Source: Flavobacteriales bacterium
Lineage (GTDB): Bacteria; Bacteroidota; Bacteroidia; Flavobacteriales_F; PHOS-HE28
Assembly (NCBI GenBank): GCA_026129465.1
Contig: JAHCIA010000001.1
Span: 257,964 to 321,963 of the forward strand
Reading direction: 5' to 3'
DNA: 64,000 nt
The notes beneath the pieces were generated by a model. It saw nothing but the letters and a program-made list of their open reading frames with translations. It was not told the DNA's origin and searched no databases. Position 1 is the first letter of the stretch. Each line of letters starts with the position of its first letter. The position numbers and the translations under genes were made by a program. Of this stretch, positions 23,333 through 31,220 are shown piece by piece.

Positions 23333-24763
23333 TCAGAAGGAAAGGGTGGCGGATCGTCCGCTTTCGATGAGGATCTCCTTGGTAAGGCTCAGTTCGGTGC
23401 GCTTGGCGTTGCGGCTGCGGTAGGTCACCTGGTACTTGCCGGGCAACAGGCGCAATTGCATGCGGGTGACCGTGGCGTCCAGATCGGCCACCCACTCCAA
23501 GTGGTCATCGCGCTTCACGAAAATGGCGCCGTGGCCCGGGGTGGCGGCCAGCACATTCAATACGCCGGGGCGCGGCACGGCGATCTCCGTCACTTTGCCC
23601 TGTTCGATGCGCACATCGGGAATGGCGAGGCGCGGCAGGGTAAGCACCTCCAGGTCATACAGGCCGGTCCTGTACAACTGCTCGGCGCCGAGCTCCTGCA
23701 CATGCAGGGTGGACATGTCGCCCTTGCGCCGCACGATGGTCTGGATCACGTGCGCGTCCGCAGGGCCTGAACCCACCTTGAAGCGCAGCGTTCCCCGGCC
23801 GGCCGGCAGGGTAATGGTGTTGTGTTGGCCGGGTTTCAGGCGAACTTCGCCTGACTCGCTCGGCGGAAGCGTGTGGGCCACCACGCGGTAGGTGAGCACC
23901 GGATCGAGCATCAGGGTGTCCGGTTGGCCGCGATCGTTCAGGGTGTGCACGATGTGGTAGCGTATCTGGCCCGTGCGCTGGTCGTAGAGCGTCACCGGCA
24001 CATCGGTCTCCAAGGGCTTGCCTTCGTCGGTGAGCAGGTCGATCTGGGCGGTGGTGGTGTTGAGGGCCTGCGAGAGGACGATCTTCAGCACGTGCTCAAA
24101 GAGTTCCGGTGTGTCGGCGTCGAAGAAGTTGCCGATGCAGCGAAGCGTGTACTTCTCCGCTTCCTCCAGGCCCACACCGATGACGAAGGGTTTCAACGTG
24201 ATCCCCTTGGATTGCAGTGCGCGGCTCACGGCACAGGGGTCCTCGTCGCAGGCCTCGATGCCATCGGTGATGAGGATGATGACGTTGCGGATGGCGCGTT
24301 CCCCGCGTTTGGGCTGCGATCCAGCCGGTGTGGTGGCCGCCGGGAAGTCGTCGGCCGAACGCTCCAAGGAGCGGGCGATGGGGGTGGTGCCCACGGCGCG
24401 CAGGCCTTTCATCAGGGTGCGCATGGCCGGGGCGCTGTTGGCCGAGAAGGGCACTTCCAAAGTGGTGTCGTCGCAATCCTGCTTGCCGCCGGAGATGGGA
24501 CTGCGGTTGCCGTAGACGCGAAGCGCCAGCTCCAGATCGGGCTTGCCTTCCAATTCGTCCAGTGATCGCAGCATCAGGTCCTTGGCCACCTCCAACCGGG
24601 TCTTGTTCCCCCAGAAGGCGTTCATACTGTTGCTGGCATCGAATACGAAGAGCATGCGCGTGAGCGGCGGCTGGGAGTCGCCATCCTGCCTCGGCTGCGC
24701 GAATAGGAGCGTGCTCACGAAGGTGAGCAGGACCGGGAAGAGGAAACGTTTGGTGCTGCCCAT
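23333..24763 (-). CDS. secreted von Willebrand factor A domain protein
   Basis: A 476-residue exported protein with a signal peptide (cleavage near L-L-F-A-Q, residue 23). A VWA domain follows (about 35-225) with an intact metal-binding MIDAS motif D-A-S-N-S (42-46) and a later I-T-D-G-I-E. The C-terminal half is predicted beta-rich and resembles carboxypeptidase-regulatory or PEGA-like repeats (L-P-A-G-R-G-T-L, then L-P-G-K-Y-Q-V-T-Y). Cysteines around D-C-D-D and A-C-D-E-D-P-C may pair. The start chosen is 24763; ATG 24814 would add a basic extension. It sits between transketolase subunit genes with gaps of 57 and 15 nt. The ligand is unknown. Confidence 0.82.
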   Translation of the reverse strand: MGSTKRFLFPVLLTFVSTLLFAQPRQDGDSQPPLTRMLFVFDASNSMNAFWGNKTRLEVAKDLMLRSLDELEGKPDLELALRVYGNRSPISGGKQDCDDTTLEVPFSANSAPAMRTLMKGLRAVGTTPIARSLERSADDFPAATTPAGSQPKRGERAIRNVIILITDGIEACDEDPCAVSRALQSKGITLKPFVIGVGLEEAEKYTLRCIGNFFDADTPELFEHVLKIVLSQALNTTTAQIDLLTDEGKPLETDVPVTLYDQRTGQIRYHIVHTLNDRGQPDTLMLDPVLTYRVVAHTLPPSESGEVRLKPGQHNTITLPAGRGTLRFKVGSGPADAHVIQTIVRRKGDMSTLHVQELGAEQLYRTGLYDLEVLTLPRLAIPDVRIEQGKVTEIAVPRPGVLNVLAATPGHGAIFVKRDDHLEWVADLDATVTRMQLRLLPGKYQVTYRSRNAKRTELSLTKEILIESGRSATLSF

Positions 24764-24819
24764 GCGGCGGCGGTCTTTCCTGTCAACGCGGAAAAGCGTG
24801 CCGATCGCGTGCATGGCGC

Positions 24820-25668
24820 TCAATAGTCGCCAAGGGTCTCTTCCAATTGCGCCAGGGCCTTGGCCGCCTGTTCATCATTGGGGGCCACGCCATGCCACTT
24901 GTGCGTGCCCATCATGAAGTCCACGCCCTGGCCCATTTCCGTGCGCATCAGCACCACCACGGGCTTGCCCTTGCCGGTTCGGCCTTTGGCTTCTTCCAGC
25001 CCCTTGATCACGGCCGCTGGATCGTTCCCGTGGGGCAGGTCCACCACATCCCAGCCGAAGGCGAGCCACTTGGCTTTCAGATCGCCCAGCGGCATCACCT
25101 GGTCCACATCGCCGTCGATCTGGCGGTTGTTCCAGTCCACGGTGCTGATCAGGTTGTCCACTTTGTGCGCGGCGGCGCTCATGGCGGCTTCCCAGATCTG
25201 GCCTTCCTGCAGTTCGCCGTCGCCATGCAGGCTGTAGACCAGGTGGTCGTCGTCGTTGAGCTTCTTCGCCATGGCGGCACCGATGGCCACGCTGAGGCCC
25301 TGGCCGAGCGACCCGCTGGCCATGCGCACCCCGGGCAGTCCCTCATGCGTGGTGGGGTGGCCCTGCAAACGCGAATCGATCTTGCGGAAGGTGGCGAGTT
25401 CGCCCACGGGGAAATATCCGCTGCGGGCCAGAACGCTGTACCATACCGGGCTGATGTGGCCGTTGCTCAGGAAGAAGAGGTCCTGCCCCCGGCCGTCCAT
25501 GGTCCAGTTCTTCGGATCGTGCCGCAGGATGTGGAAGTACAACACGGTGAAGAATTCGGTACAGCCGAGGGAGCCGCCGGGATGGCCGCTTTGCACGGCA
25601 TGCACCATGCGGATGATGTCGCGGCGCACCTGGTCGGTGATGCGCTTCAGGTGGTCGAGGTCGGCCAT
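24820..25668 (-). CDS. transketolase, N-terminal subunit
   Basis: A 282-residue protein with the thiamine-diphosphate binding half of transketolase: S-G-H-P-G-G-S-L-G near the N-terminus, then G-S-L-G-Q-G-L-S-V-A, then the thiamine motif H-G-D-G-E-L-Q-E-G-Q running to D-W-N-N. The start at 25668 (M-A-D-L-D-H-L) fits homologues; ATG 25701 and 25719 are possible but the added residues look non-conserved. A promoter-like TACTTTCG lies 61 nt upstream. It heads the seven-gene minus-strand run and must pair with the C-terminal subunit (22365-23318). Confidence 0.92.
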   Translation of the reverse strand: MADLDHLKRITDQVRRDIIRMVHAVQSGHPGGSLGCTEFFTVLYFHILRHDPKNWTMDGRGQDLFFLSNGHISPVWYSVLARSGYFPVGELATFRKIDSRLQGHPTTHEGLPGVRMASGSLGQGLSVAIGAAMAKKLNDDDHLVYSLHGDGELQEGQIWEAAMSAAAHKVDNLISTVDWNNRQIDGDVDQVMPLGDLKAKWLAFGWDVVDLPHGNDPAAVIKGLEEAKGRTGKGKPVVVLMRTEMGQGVDFMMGTHKWHGVAPNDEQAAKALAQLEETLGDY

Positions 25669-25729
25669 GGTGGCGGAGGCGGAAGGGGAGGGGACGGCCA
25701 TGCGGGGAATGCCGGTCATCGGCTTGCCG

Positions 25730-25737
25730 CGAAAGTA
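25730..25737 (-). promoter_or_regulatory. -7-like promoter element, TACTTTCG
   Basis: One mismatch to TAnnTTTG. Likely promoter of the transketolase-VWA-sigma run. Confidence 0.55.
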
Positions 25738-25793
25738 GCCGGGGGGCTCCGCAGCGGCCGGGGATCGTGGATAACTGCTGAAAAGTGGAGCGC

Positions 25794-26972
25794 TTACGGC
25801 AGCTCCTGCGCAATGGCCTCCACGAATCGCTCCACCTCGCGCTCCGTGTTGAAATAATGCACTGACGCGCGCACCACCTTGTCCAAACCGCGTTCCTCCA
25901 GGTCGAGTCGCGCGATCTCCTTGCGCCCCACGGTGACGTTGATCCGCTGCGCGGCCAGTCGCTTCATGATCGCCATGGCGTCCTGCCCATCCACGGTGAA
26001 GGTGACGATGCCGCTCTTGCGCAAGCCGGGGTCGCGCGTTGCCACGCCGGGCAGGGTGTCAAGCCCTACGCGCAACGATGCCGCCAGCCCCTGCACCCGC
26101 TGCGCGATGGCGCCAAGTCCCCAATGCAGGGCATGGTCCACCGCTTCGGCCAGGCCGATCACGTTCGCGAAGCTTTTCTCCCAGGTCTCGAAGCGCCGGG
26201 CATCATCGCGCCATCGGAAGGTGTCACGGCCGGTCCAGGTGGCCGACCAGTGTTCGATGAAGACCGGCTCCAACCGGTCCATGATCGCATGCCGCACATA
26301 CAGGAAGCCCGTGCCGCGAGGTCCGCGCAGGAATTTACGCCCGGTGGCGCTGAGGATGTCGCAACCGATGGCCCGCACGTCCAGCGGCATCTGCCCTGCG
26401 CTCTGGCAGGCGTCCAGCAGGTATAGGGCTTCGCTGCCACGCACGATGGCGCCCACTTCTTCCGCCGGGTTGATCAGACCGTTGCTGCTGGGCACATGGG
26501 TGAGCGCAACCAGCTTCACGCGATCGTCCATCATGCGGCGCAGCGCGTGCACATCGATCTGGCCTTGTTCATCGTCGGGCACCAATTCCACGGAACAGCC
26601 CGTGCGCTGCTTCACCAGCAGGAAGGCGAGCCAGTTGCTCACATACTCGGCATGGCCGGTGAGGATCCGGTCGCCGGGCTTCAAGGGCAATGCGTGGAAG
26701 GCCAGGTCCCACGAGCGGCTGGCGTTCTCGGTGATGGCTACTTCGTCGCGCGAGCAGTTCAACAGGGTGGCGATGGCATCGTAAGCGTGTTCCCACTTGC
26801 GCATCGCTTCGGCCGCCGCCTCGTAGCCACCGATGCGCGCTTCCAGGTCCAGGTGCGCCTTCACCGCTTCCACTACGGGGGTGGGCATCAAACTGCTGCC
26901 GGCATTGTTGAAATGGAGCACCTGGGCACAGCCTGGTGTGAGTGCGCGCGCCTGGGTAACGTCGATCGCCAT
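25794..26972 (-). CDS. class V aminotransferase-fold PLP enzyme (cysteine desulfurase / isopenicillin-N-epimerase-like)
   Basis: A 392-residue fold-type I PLP protein. The Schiff-base lysine is Lys213 in S-A-T-G-R-K-F-L-R-G-P-R-G-T-G, with the cofactor Asp and Gln in L-L-D-A-C-Q-S-A-G (185-193). The N-terminal F-N-N-A-G-S-S-L-M-P motif is typical of the epimerase/EgtE-like branch of the class rather than of IscS/NifS. The reaction could be a C-S or C-N lyase step or an epimerisation; the sequence does not decide. It is divergent from ychF with both promoter-like elements visible in the 86-nt gap. Confidence 0.85.
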   Translation of the reverse strand: MAIDVTQARALTPGCAQVLHFNNAGSSLMPTPVVEAVKAHLDLEARIGGYEAAAEAMRKWEHAYDAIATLLNCSRDEVAITENASRSWDLAFHALPLKPGDRILTGHAEYVSNWLAFLLVKQRTGCSVELVPDDEQGQIDVHALRRMMDDRVKLVALTHVPSSNGLINPAEEVGAIVRGSEALYLLDACQSAGQMPLDVRAIGCDILSATGRKFLRGPRGTGFLYVRHAIMDRLEPVFIEHWSATWTGRDTFRWRDDARRFETWEKSFANVIGLAEAVDHALHWGLGAIAQRVQGLAASLRVGLDTLPGVATRDPGLRKSGIVTFTVDGQDAMAIMKRLAAQRINVTVGRKEIARLDLEERGLDKVVRASVHYFNTEREVERFVEAIAQELP

Positions 26973-26991
26973 GCTTCCAAGAATGATCTGG

Positions 26992-26999
26992 CGAAAGTA
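26992..26999 (-). promoter_or_regulatory. -7-like promoter element, TACTTTCG (leftward)
   Basis: Lies 19 nt before the class V aminotransferase gene. It forms a back-to-back pair with the element at 27018-27025. Confidence 0.6.
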
Positions 27000-27017
27000 T
27001 CCCAGCGGCGATCGGCC

Positions 27018-27025
27018 TACTTTCG
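27018..27025 (+). promoter_or_regulatory. -7-like promoter element, TACTTTCG (rightward)
   Basis: Lies 33 nt before ychF; the same octamer as on the opposite strand 18 nt away. Confidence 0.6.
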
Positions 27026-27058
27026 CCGCCGTTTTTCAAGCATCACGCGAGATCCACC

Positions 27059-28156
27059 ATGGCCCTGAAATGCGGCATCGTAGGCCTGCCCAATGTGGGC
27101 AAGAGCACCTTGTTCAACTGCCTGAGCAACGCCAAGGCACAGGCGGCGAACTTTCCCTTCTGCACCATCGAGCCCAATGTGGGCGTGATCACCGTGCCCG
27201 ATGAGCGCCTGAACAAACTGGCCGGGTTGGTGAAGCCGCAGAAGGTGGTGCCCACCACGGTGGAGATCGTGGACATCGCCGGGCTGGTGAAGGGGGCCAG
27301 CAAAGGAGAGGGTTTGGGCAACCAGTTCCTGGGCAACATCCGTGAATGCGACGCCATCCTGCATGTGCTGCGCTGTTTTGACGATCCGAATGTGGTGCAT
27401 GTGGACGGCAGCGTGGATCCGGTGCGTGACAAGGAGGTCATCGACATCGAACTACAATTGAAGGACCTGGAAACGGTGGAGGCGCGGATCAAGAAGGTGG
27501 AGAAGCAGGCGCAGATCGGCGAGAAGGAGGCCAGGCGGCGCTTCGAGCTGCTGAGCCGGATCCGGGAACATTTGCTCAAGGGCGAGAGCGCCCGTGCCGC
27601 CATCGATGCGAACACCGATCCGGCGCTCCTCAATGAGTTCCAGTTGCTCACCACCAAGCCGGTGCTCTACGTGTGCAATGTGGACGACAAGAGCGCCAAC
27701 ACCGGCAACGCCTATGTGGATGCCGTGAAGAAAGCCGTGGCCAACGAGAACGCCGAGGTGATGATGGTGACGGCCGCCACCGAGGCCGAGATCGCCACGC
27801 TGGAGACACCGGAGGAACGCGAGATGTTCCTGGCCGACATGGGCCTCGCCGAGCCCGGCGTGAACAAGCTGATCCGTGCGGCCTACAAGCTGCTGCGCTT
27901 GCAGACCTATTTCACCGCGGGTGAGAAGGAGGTGCGCGCCTGGACCATCCACGTGGGCGATACGGGGCCCCAGGCCGCAGGCGTCATCCACAGTGATTTC
28001 GAGAAGGGATACATCCGGGCCGAAGTGATCGCCTTCGACGACTTCGTGAAGTACGGCAGTGAGTCCGCATGCCGTGCGGCCGGCAAGCTGCGCACCGAAG
28101 GCAAGGATTATGTGGTGCAGGACGGCGACGTCATGCACTTCCTGTTCAACGTCTGA
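27059..28156 (+). CDS. ychF: redox-regulated ATPase YchF (Obg family)
   Basis: A 365-residue P-loop ATPase of the Obg/TRAFAC group, which binds ribosomes and prefers ATP over GTP. The Walker A G-L-P-N-V-G-K-S-T starts at residue 9. The G2/G3 region V-E-I-V-D-I-A-G-L-V-K-G-A-S-K-G-E-G-L-G-N carries the family's non-canonical pattern, a helical coiled-coil insertion follows (about 125-200), and the C-terminal TGS domain ends with D-Y-V-V-Q-D-G-D-V-M-H-F-L-F-N-V, as in nearly all YchF proteins. Monocistronic by context. Confidence 0.97.
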   Translation: MALKCGIVGLPNVGKSTLFNCLSNAKAQAANFPFCTIEPNVGVITVPDERLNKLAGLVKPQKVVPTTVEIVDIAGLVKGASKGEGLGNQFLGNIRECDAILHVLRCFDDPNVVHVDGSVDPVRDKEVIDIELQLKDLETVEARIKKVEKQAQIGEKEARRRFELLSRIREHLLKGESARAAIDANTDPALLNEFQLLTTKPVLYVCNVDDKSANTGNAYVDAVKKAVANENAEVMMVTAATEAEIATLETPEEREMFLADMGLAEPGVNKLIRAAYKLLRLQTYFTAGEKEVRAWTIHVGDTGPQAAGVIHSDFEKGYIRAEVIAFDDFVKYGSESACRAAGKLRTEGKDYVVQDGDVMHFLFNV

Positions 28157-28162
28157 TCGGTC

Positions 28163-28786
28163 TCAGTGATCGAGCACTTTCATGCGCGCCATGGCGTTGA
28201 ACATGGCCCTGGGTTCCACCTCCACGCGTTGCCCATCCACCCATAGCGCGGAAACAACGCCCACGATCCGGCTGTAGAGCCAGATGACGATCTCGTCCAG
28301 AGGATCGCCGCTGCCGTAGGTGAGGAAGATGTGGAGATGCTCGTTGTAGCCCACCACGTTGCCCCGGTGCGCGCCGGGCGAGGTGAGCGTGGCGTTGGAG
28401 CCCGGAATGCGGAAGCGCTCCCCGCGCTCCAACCAGCGGAAGTGCGATCCGAAGAGCCGGTATTTCAGGTCCTTGTCATGTGTGGTCAGTTGGATCTCCA
28501 GGTCCACGGCGCTCAGTGGCGGCGTCTTGTCCCGGTCCACATGCAACTCATGGCCGGTGCGCAGCAGATGCTCTTCCACCCGTCGCAAGCGGTCCAACAT
28601 GTCGCGGTACACCTCGTTCAGCAGGACGTCGAGTTCCGCATTCTTCAGATGCGCGAAGCGATCGGGGTGGTAGTGCTTGTGGAAGAGGTGCCGCTTCTGG
28701 CGGATCGTTTCCGCGTCAAGGTCCTCCACGGGCACCTTGAACAGATCGCTCGCCCAATCGAGGTCGTGGGTGGAAGGGCCGTCCAT
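28163..28786 (-). CDS. J-domain-like protein with unknown C-terminal domain
   Basis: A 207-residue protein. The first 75 residues read as a J-domain, with helix II basic residues and an intact H-P-D loop (40-42, in H-Y-H-P-D-R-F), so it could stimulate a DnaK-type chaperone. The rest (about 85-207) is a beta-rich domain I cannot name, including G-S-H-F-R-W-L-E-R-G-E-R-F and a hydrophobic C-terminal I-V-I-W-L-Y-S-R-I-V. HscB (Fe-S chaperone) is an alternative but its C-terminal domain is helical, which this is not. A promoter-like TATCTTCA ends 6 nt before the ATG, so the transcript may be nearly leaderless. Convergent with ychF. Confidence 0.65.
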   Translation of the reverse strand: MDGPSTHDLDWASDLFKVPVEDLDAETIRQKRHLFHKHYHPDRFAHLKNAELDVLLNEVYRDMLDRLRRVEEHLLRTGHELHVDRDKTPPLSAVDLEIQLTTHDKDLKYRLFGSHFRWLERGERFRIPGSNATLTSPGAHRGNVVGYNEHLHIFLTYGSGDPLDEIVIWLYSRIVGVVSALWVDGQRVEVEPRAMFNAMARMKVLDH

Positions 28787-28792
28787 GGCATG

Positions 28793-28800
28793 TGAAGATA
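28793..28800 (-). promoter_or_regulatory. -7-like promoter element, TATCTTCA
   Basis: Two mismatches to TAnnTTTG; 6 nt upstream of the J-domain gene start. Confidence 0.4.
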
Positions 28801-28839
28801 ACCGGTGGCAGCGGTCGGTCGGCGGCCCGGCGTGGCGCT

Positions 28840-28847
28840 TAGTTTCG
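28840..28847 (+). promoter_or_regulatory. -7-like promoter element, TAGTTTCG
   Basis: One mismatch to TAnnTTTG; 22 nt before the M3 peptidase ATG. Confidence 0.5.
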
Positions 28848-28869
28848 CACGCCCTTCGAGGACCATGCC

Positions 28870-31029
28870 ATGCGACCGAGCTCCGATATATCCATCATCC
28901 CCATCACCTGTCTGCTGCTGATGAACACCGCTTGCACTTCACCTGGATCCGGCACCACCGCCGCGGACATCGAATTCGACCGCTTCGTGAACACCGGTCT
29001 GCCGTATAACGCGCCGGACTTCAACTGGATCCGTCAGGAGTACTTCAAACCCGCCATCGAGGAGGGCATGCGCCGCCAGAAGGAGGAAGTGGAGGCCATC
29101 GCCACCAACGCCGAGGCGCCCACCTTCGCCAACACCATCGAGGCGCTGGAGAAGAGCGGACGCCTGCTGGACCGCGCCAGTTCGGTGATGTACCAGCTCG
29201 TTTCCGCGCGCACCAACGGGGAGCTGCAGAAGATCCGCGCTGAGCTCTCGCCCAAGCTCGCCGCACATGCCGACGCCATCGCCATGGACGAGCGGCTCTT
29301 CGCACGGATCAAAGCACTGCACGACCAGCGCGAGCAACTGGGCCTGGACTCCGTGGAGAAGCGTCTCATCGAGCGCCGTTACACCGGTTTTGCGCGTGGT
29401 GGTGCGCTGCTCGATGAGGCCGGAAAGAAGCGCCTCAAGGCCATCAACGAGGAACTCTCCAAACTCTCCACAGCGTTCAGCGACAACGTGCTGGCCGAGA
29501 CCAACAGCGGCGCCGTGGTGGTGGACGATGTGAAGCGCCTCGAAGGGTTGGGCGAAGCGGAGATCGCCGCCGCTGCGGACGCCGCCAAGTCCAAGGACAT
29601 GGAAGGCAAGTGGCTGATAACCCTCAGCAACACCACGCAGCAGCCCGTGCTGGCGAGCCTGAAGGACCGTGTGCTGCGCGAACAGGTCTACAAAGCCTCC
29701 ATCGCACGCGGGTCACAGGGCAACGCCCACGACAACCTGAAAGGTGTGGCCCGCCAGGCCAAGCTCCGCGCTGAGCGCGCCAGGCTGCTGGGCTACGAGG
29801 ATCACGCGGCCTATGTGCTCGCCGATGAGATGGCAGGCACCCCGAAGGCCGCGCTGGACCTGATCACCGGCATGGTGCCCGCCGCGGTGAAGAACGCACA
29901 GGCGGAAGCCGCCAAGTTGCAGGCGATGATGGACAGGGAGTACGCCAGATCCGCCACGAACCGTCAGGCCCCGCGCCTGATGCCCTGGGATTGGGACTAC
30001 TACGCCGAGCAGGTGCGCAAGGCGGAATACGAGCTGGACGAAGCCGCCATCAAGCCCTACCTGGTACTGGACAGCGTATTGAAGAACGGAGTGTTCCATT
30101 CCGCCGAAGTGCTCTTCGGCATCACCTTCCGGGAGCGTGCCGACATCCCCGTGTACCACCCCGATGTGCGGACCTGGGAGATCTTCGATGCCGACGGCAT
30201 GGGCATCGGCCTTTTCTATGGCGACTTCTTCGCCCGCGACAGCAAACAGGGTGGCGCATGGATGAGCGGCTTCGTGGACCAGAGCTTCCTGCTCGACGAG
30301 CTGCCGGTGATCACCAACACCTGCAACTACGCCAAGCCGCCCGCTGGCGAGCCCGCGCTCATTTCCTGGGATGATGTGCGCACGCTATTCCACGAGTTCG
30401 GCCACGGCGTGCATGGCATGCTCAGCCGCGTGAAGCACCCTTACTTCAGCGGGACCAACGTGCCACGCGACTTCGTGGAGTTCCCCAGCCAGTTCCAGGA
30501 GAACTTCATGCTGGAGCCCACCGTTTTCGCCAGCTACGCCCGTCACTACAAGACCAACGAGCCGATGCCCCAGGCGCTCGCTGGGAAGCTGCTGGCCAGC
30601 ACACGCTTCAACCAAGGCTACGCCACCACCGAGTACCTGGCCGCAGCCCTGCTCGACCTGGAGTGGCACATGCTGCCCGCCGATGCCCCCGAGGTGGCGG
30701 ACCCATTGGCCTTCGAAGCCGAGGCATTGATGAAGCACGGCATCGCGCTGGACGTGGTGCCGCCACGTTACCGCACACCCTACTTCAGCCACATCTGGGG
30801 CGGCGGTTACAGCGCTGGTTACTACGCCTACCTGTGGAGCGAGGTACTGGAGGCCGATGCCTACGCCTGGATGCAGGAGAACGGCGGCATGACGCGCGAC
30901 AATGGTCTGCACTATTGGGGGCTCATCCTCGCCAACGGCGGCAGCCGCGATGGCAAGGAGCTCTACCGCGCCTTGACCGGCCGTGAGCCGCGTGTGGAAC
31001 CTTTGCTCGCGAAGCGGGGTCTTCGCTGA
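28870..31029 (+). CDS. M3 family metallopeptidase (Dcp / oligopeptidase A-like), lipoprotein
   Basis: A 719-residue zinc peptidase of the M3A family (peptidyl-dipeptidase Dcp or oligopeptidase A type), of usual length. The zinc site is H-E-F-G-H-G-V-H beginning at His508, and the downstream conserved Y-Y-A-Y-L-W-S-E-V-L-E-A-D-A motif is present. The N-terminus has a lipobox (M-N-T-A-C, Cys22), so the enzyme is probably envelope-anchored, as for several Bacteroidota Dcp proteins. It would trim oligopeptides released by the secreted proteases. The 31030-31220 region downstream has a weak hairpin and no gene. Confidence 0.93.
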   Translation: MRPSSDISIIPITCLLLMNTACTSPGSGTTAADIEFDRFVNTGLPYNAPDFNWIRQEYFKPAIEEGMRRQKEEVEAIATNAEAPTFANTIEALEKSGRLLDRASSVMYQLVSARTNGELQKIRAELSPKLAAHADAIAMDERLFARIKALHDQREQLGLDSVEKRLIERRYTGFARGGALLDEAGKKRLKAINEELSKLSTAFSDNVLAETNSGAVVVDDVKRLEGLGEAEIAAAADAAKSKDMEGKWLITLSNTTQQPVLASLKDRVLREQVYKASIARGSQGNAHDNLKGVARQAKLRAERARLLGYEDHAAYVLADEMAGTPKAALDLITGMVPAAVKNAQAEAAKLQAMMDREYARSATNRQAPRLMPWDWDYYAEQVRKAEYELDEAAIKPYLVLDSVLKNGVFHSAEVLFGITFRERADIPVYHPDVRTWEIFDADGMGIGLFYGDFFARDSKQGGAWMSGFVDQSFLLDELPVITNTCNYAKPPAGEPALISWDDVRTLFHEFGHGVHGMLSRVKHPYFSGTNVPRDFVEFPSQFQENFMLEPTVFASYARHYKTNEPMPQALAGKLLASTRFNQGYATTEYLAAALLDLEWHMLPADAPEVADPLAFEAEALMKHGIALDVVPPRYRTPYFSHIWGGGYSAGYYAYLWSEVLEADAYAWMQENGGMTRDNGLHYWGLILANGGSRDGKELYRALTGREPRVEPLLAKRGLR

Positions 31030-31049
31030 ACCCTGTGTCCCAGCGGAGT

Positions 31050-31070
31050 ACGGGCGTTCCTACCCGTTTC
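31050..31070 (+). terminator. weak terminator-like hairpin
   Basis: ACGGG (31050-31054) pairs with CCCGT (31063-31067), followed by a short T run. A 5-bp stem only, 20 nt after the M3 peptidase stop. Confidence 0.3.
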
Positions 31071-31180
31071 CGTCGGGCTTTATGTGTTGTCCATCGAAAT
31101 TATTCGGATCCCGGTCGTTTTACCGGTCGCTTGGTCGATCCCGGAGCAGGGAACCCGCGTTGCAAGGCACGCTCGCGGGC

Positions 31181-31188
31181 TATTTTGG
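31181..31188 (+). promoter_or_regulatory. possible -7 element, TATTTTGG
   Basis: One mismatch to TAnnTTTG, 32 nt before the large metalloprotease gene; a TTG at 31160-31162 could serve as the upstream element. Confidence 0.35.
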
Positions 31189-31220
31189 CCCGGCACGCAG
31201 CACCACCATAAAGCACGCGC

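Noticed and set aside
25794..26972. IscS/NifS-type cysteine desulfurase for Fe-S cluster assembly
   Set aside because: The N-terminal motif and the lysine context fit the epimerase/EgtE-like branch, and no Fe-S scaffold genes are nearby.
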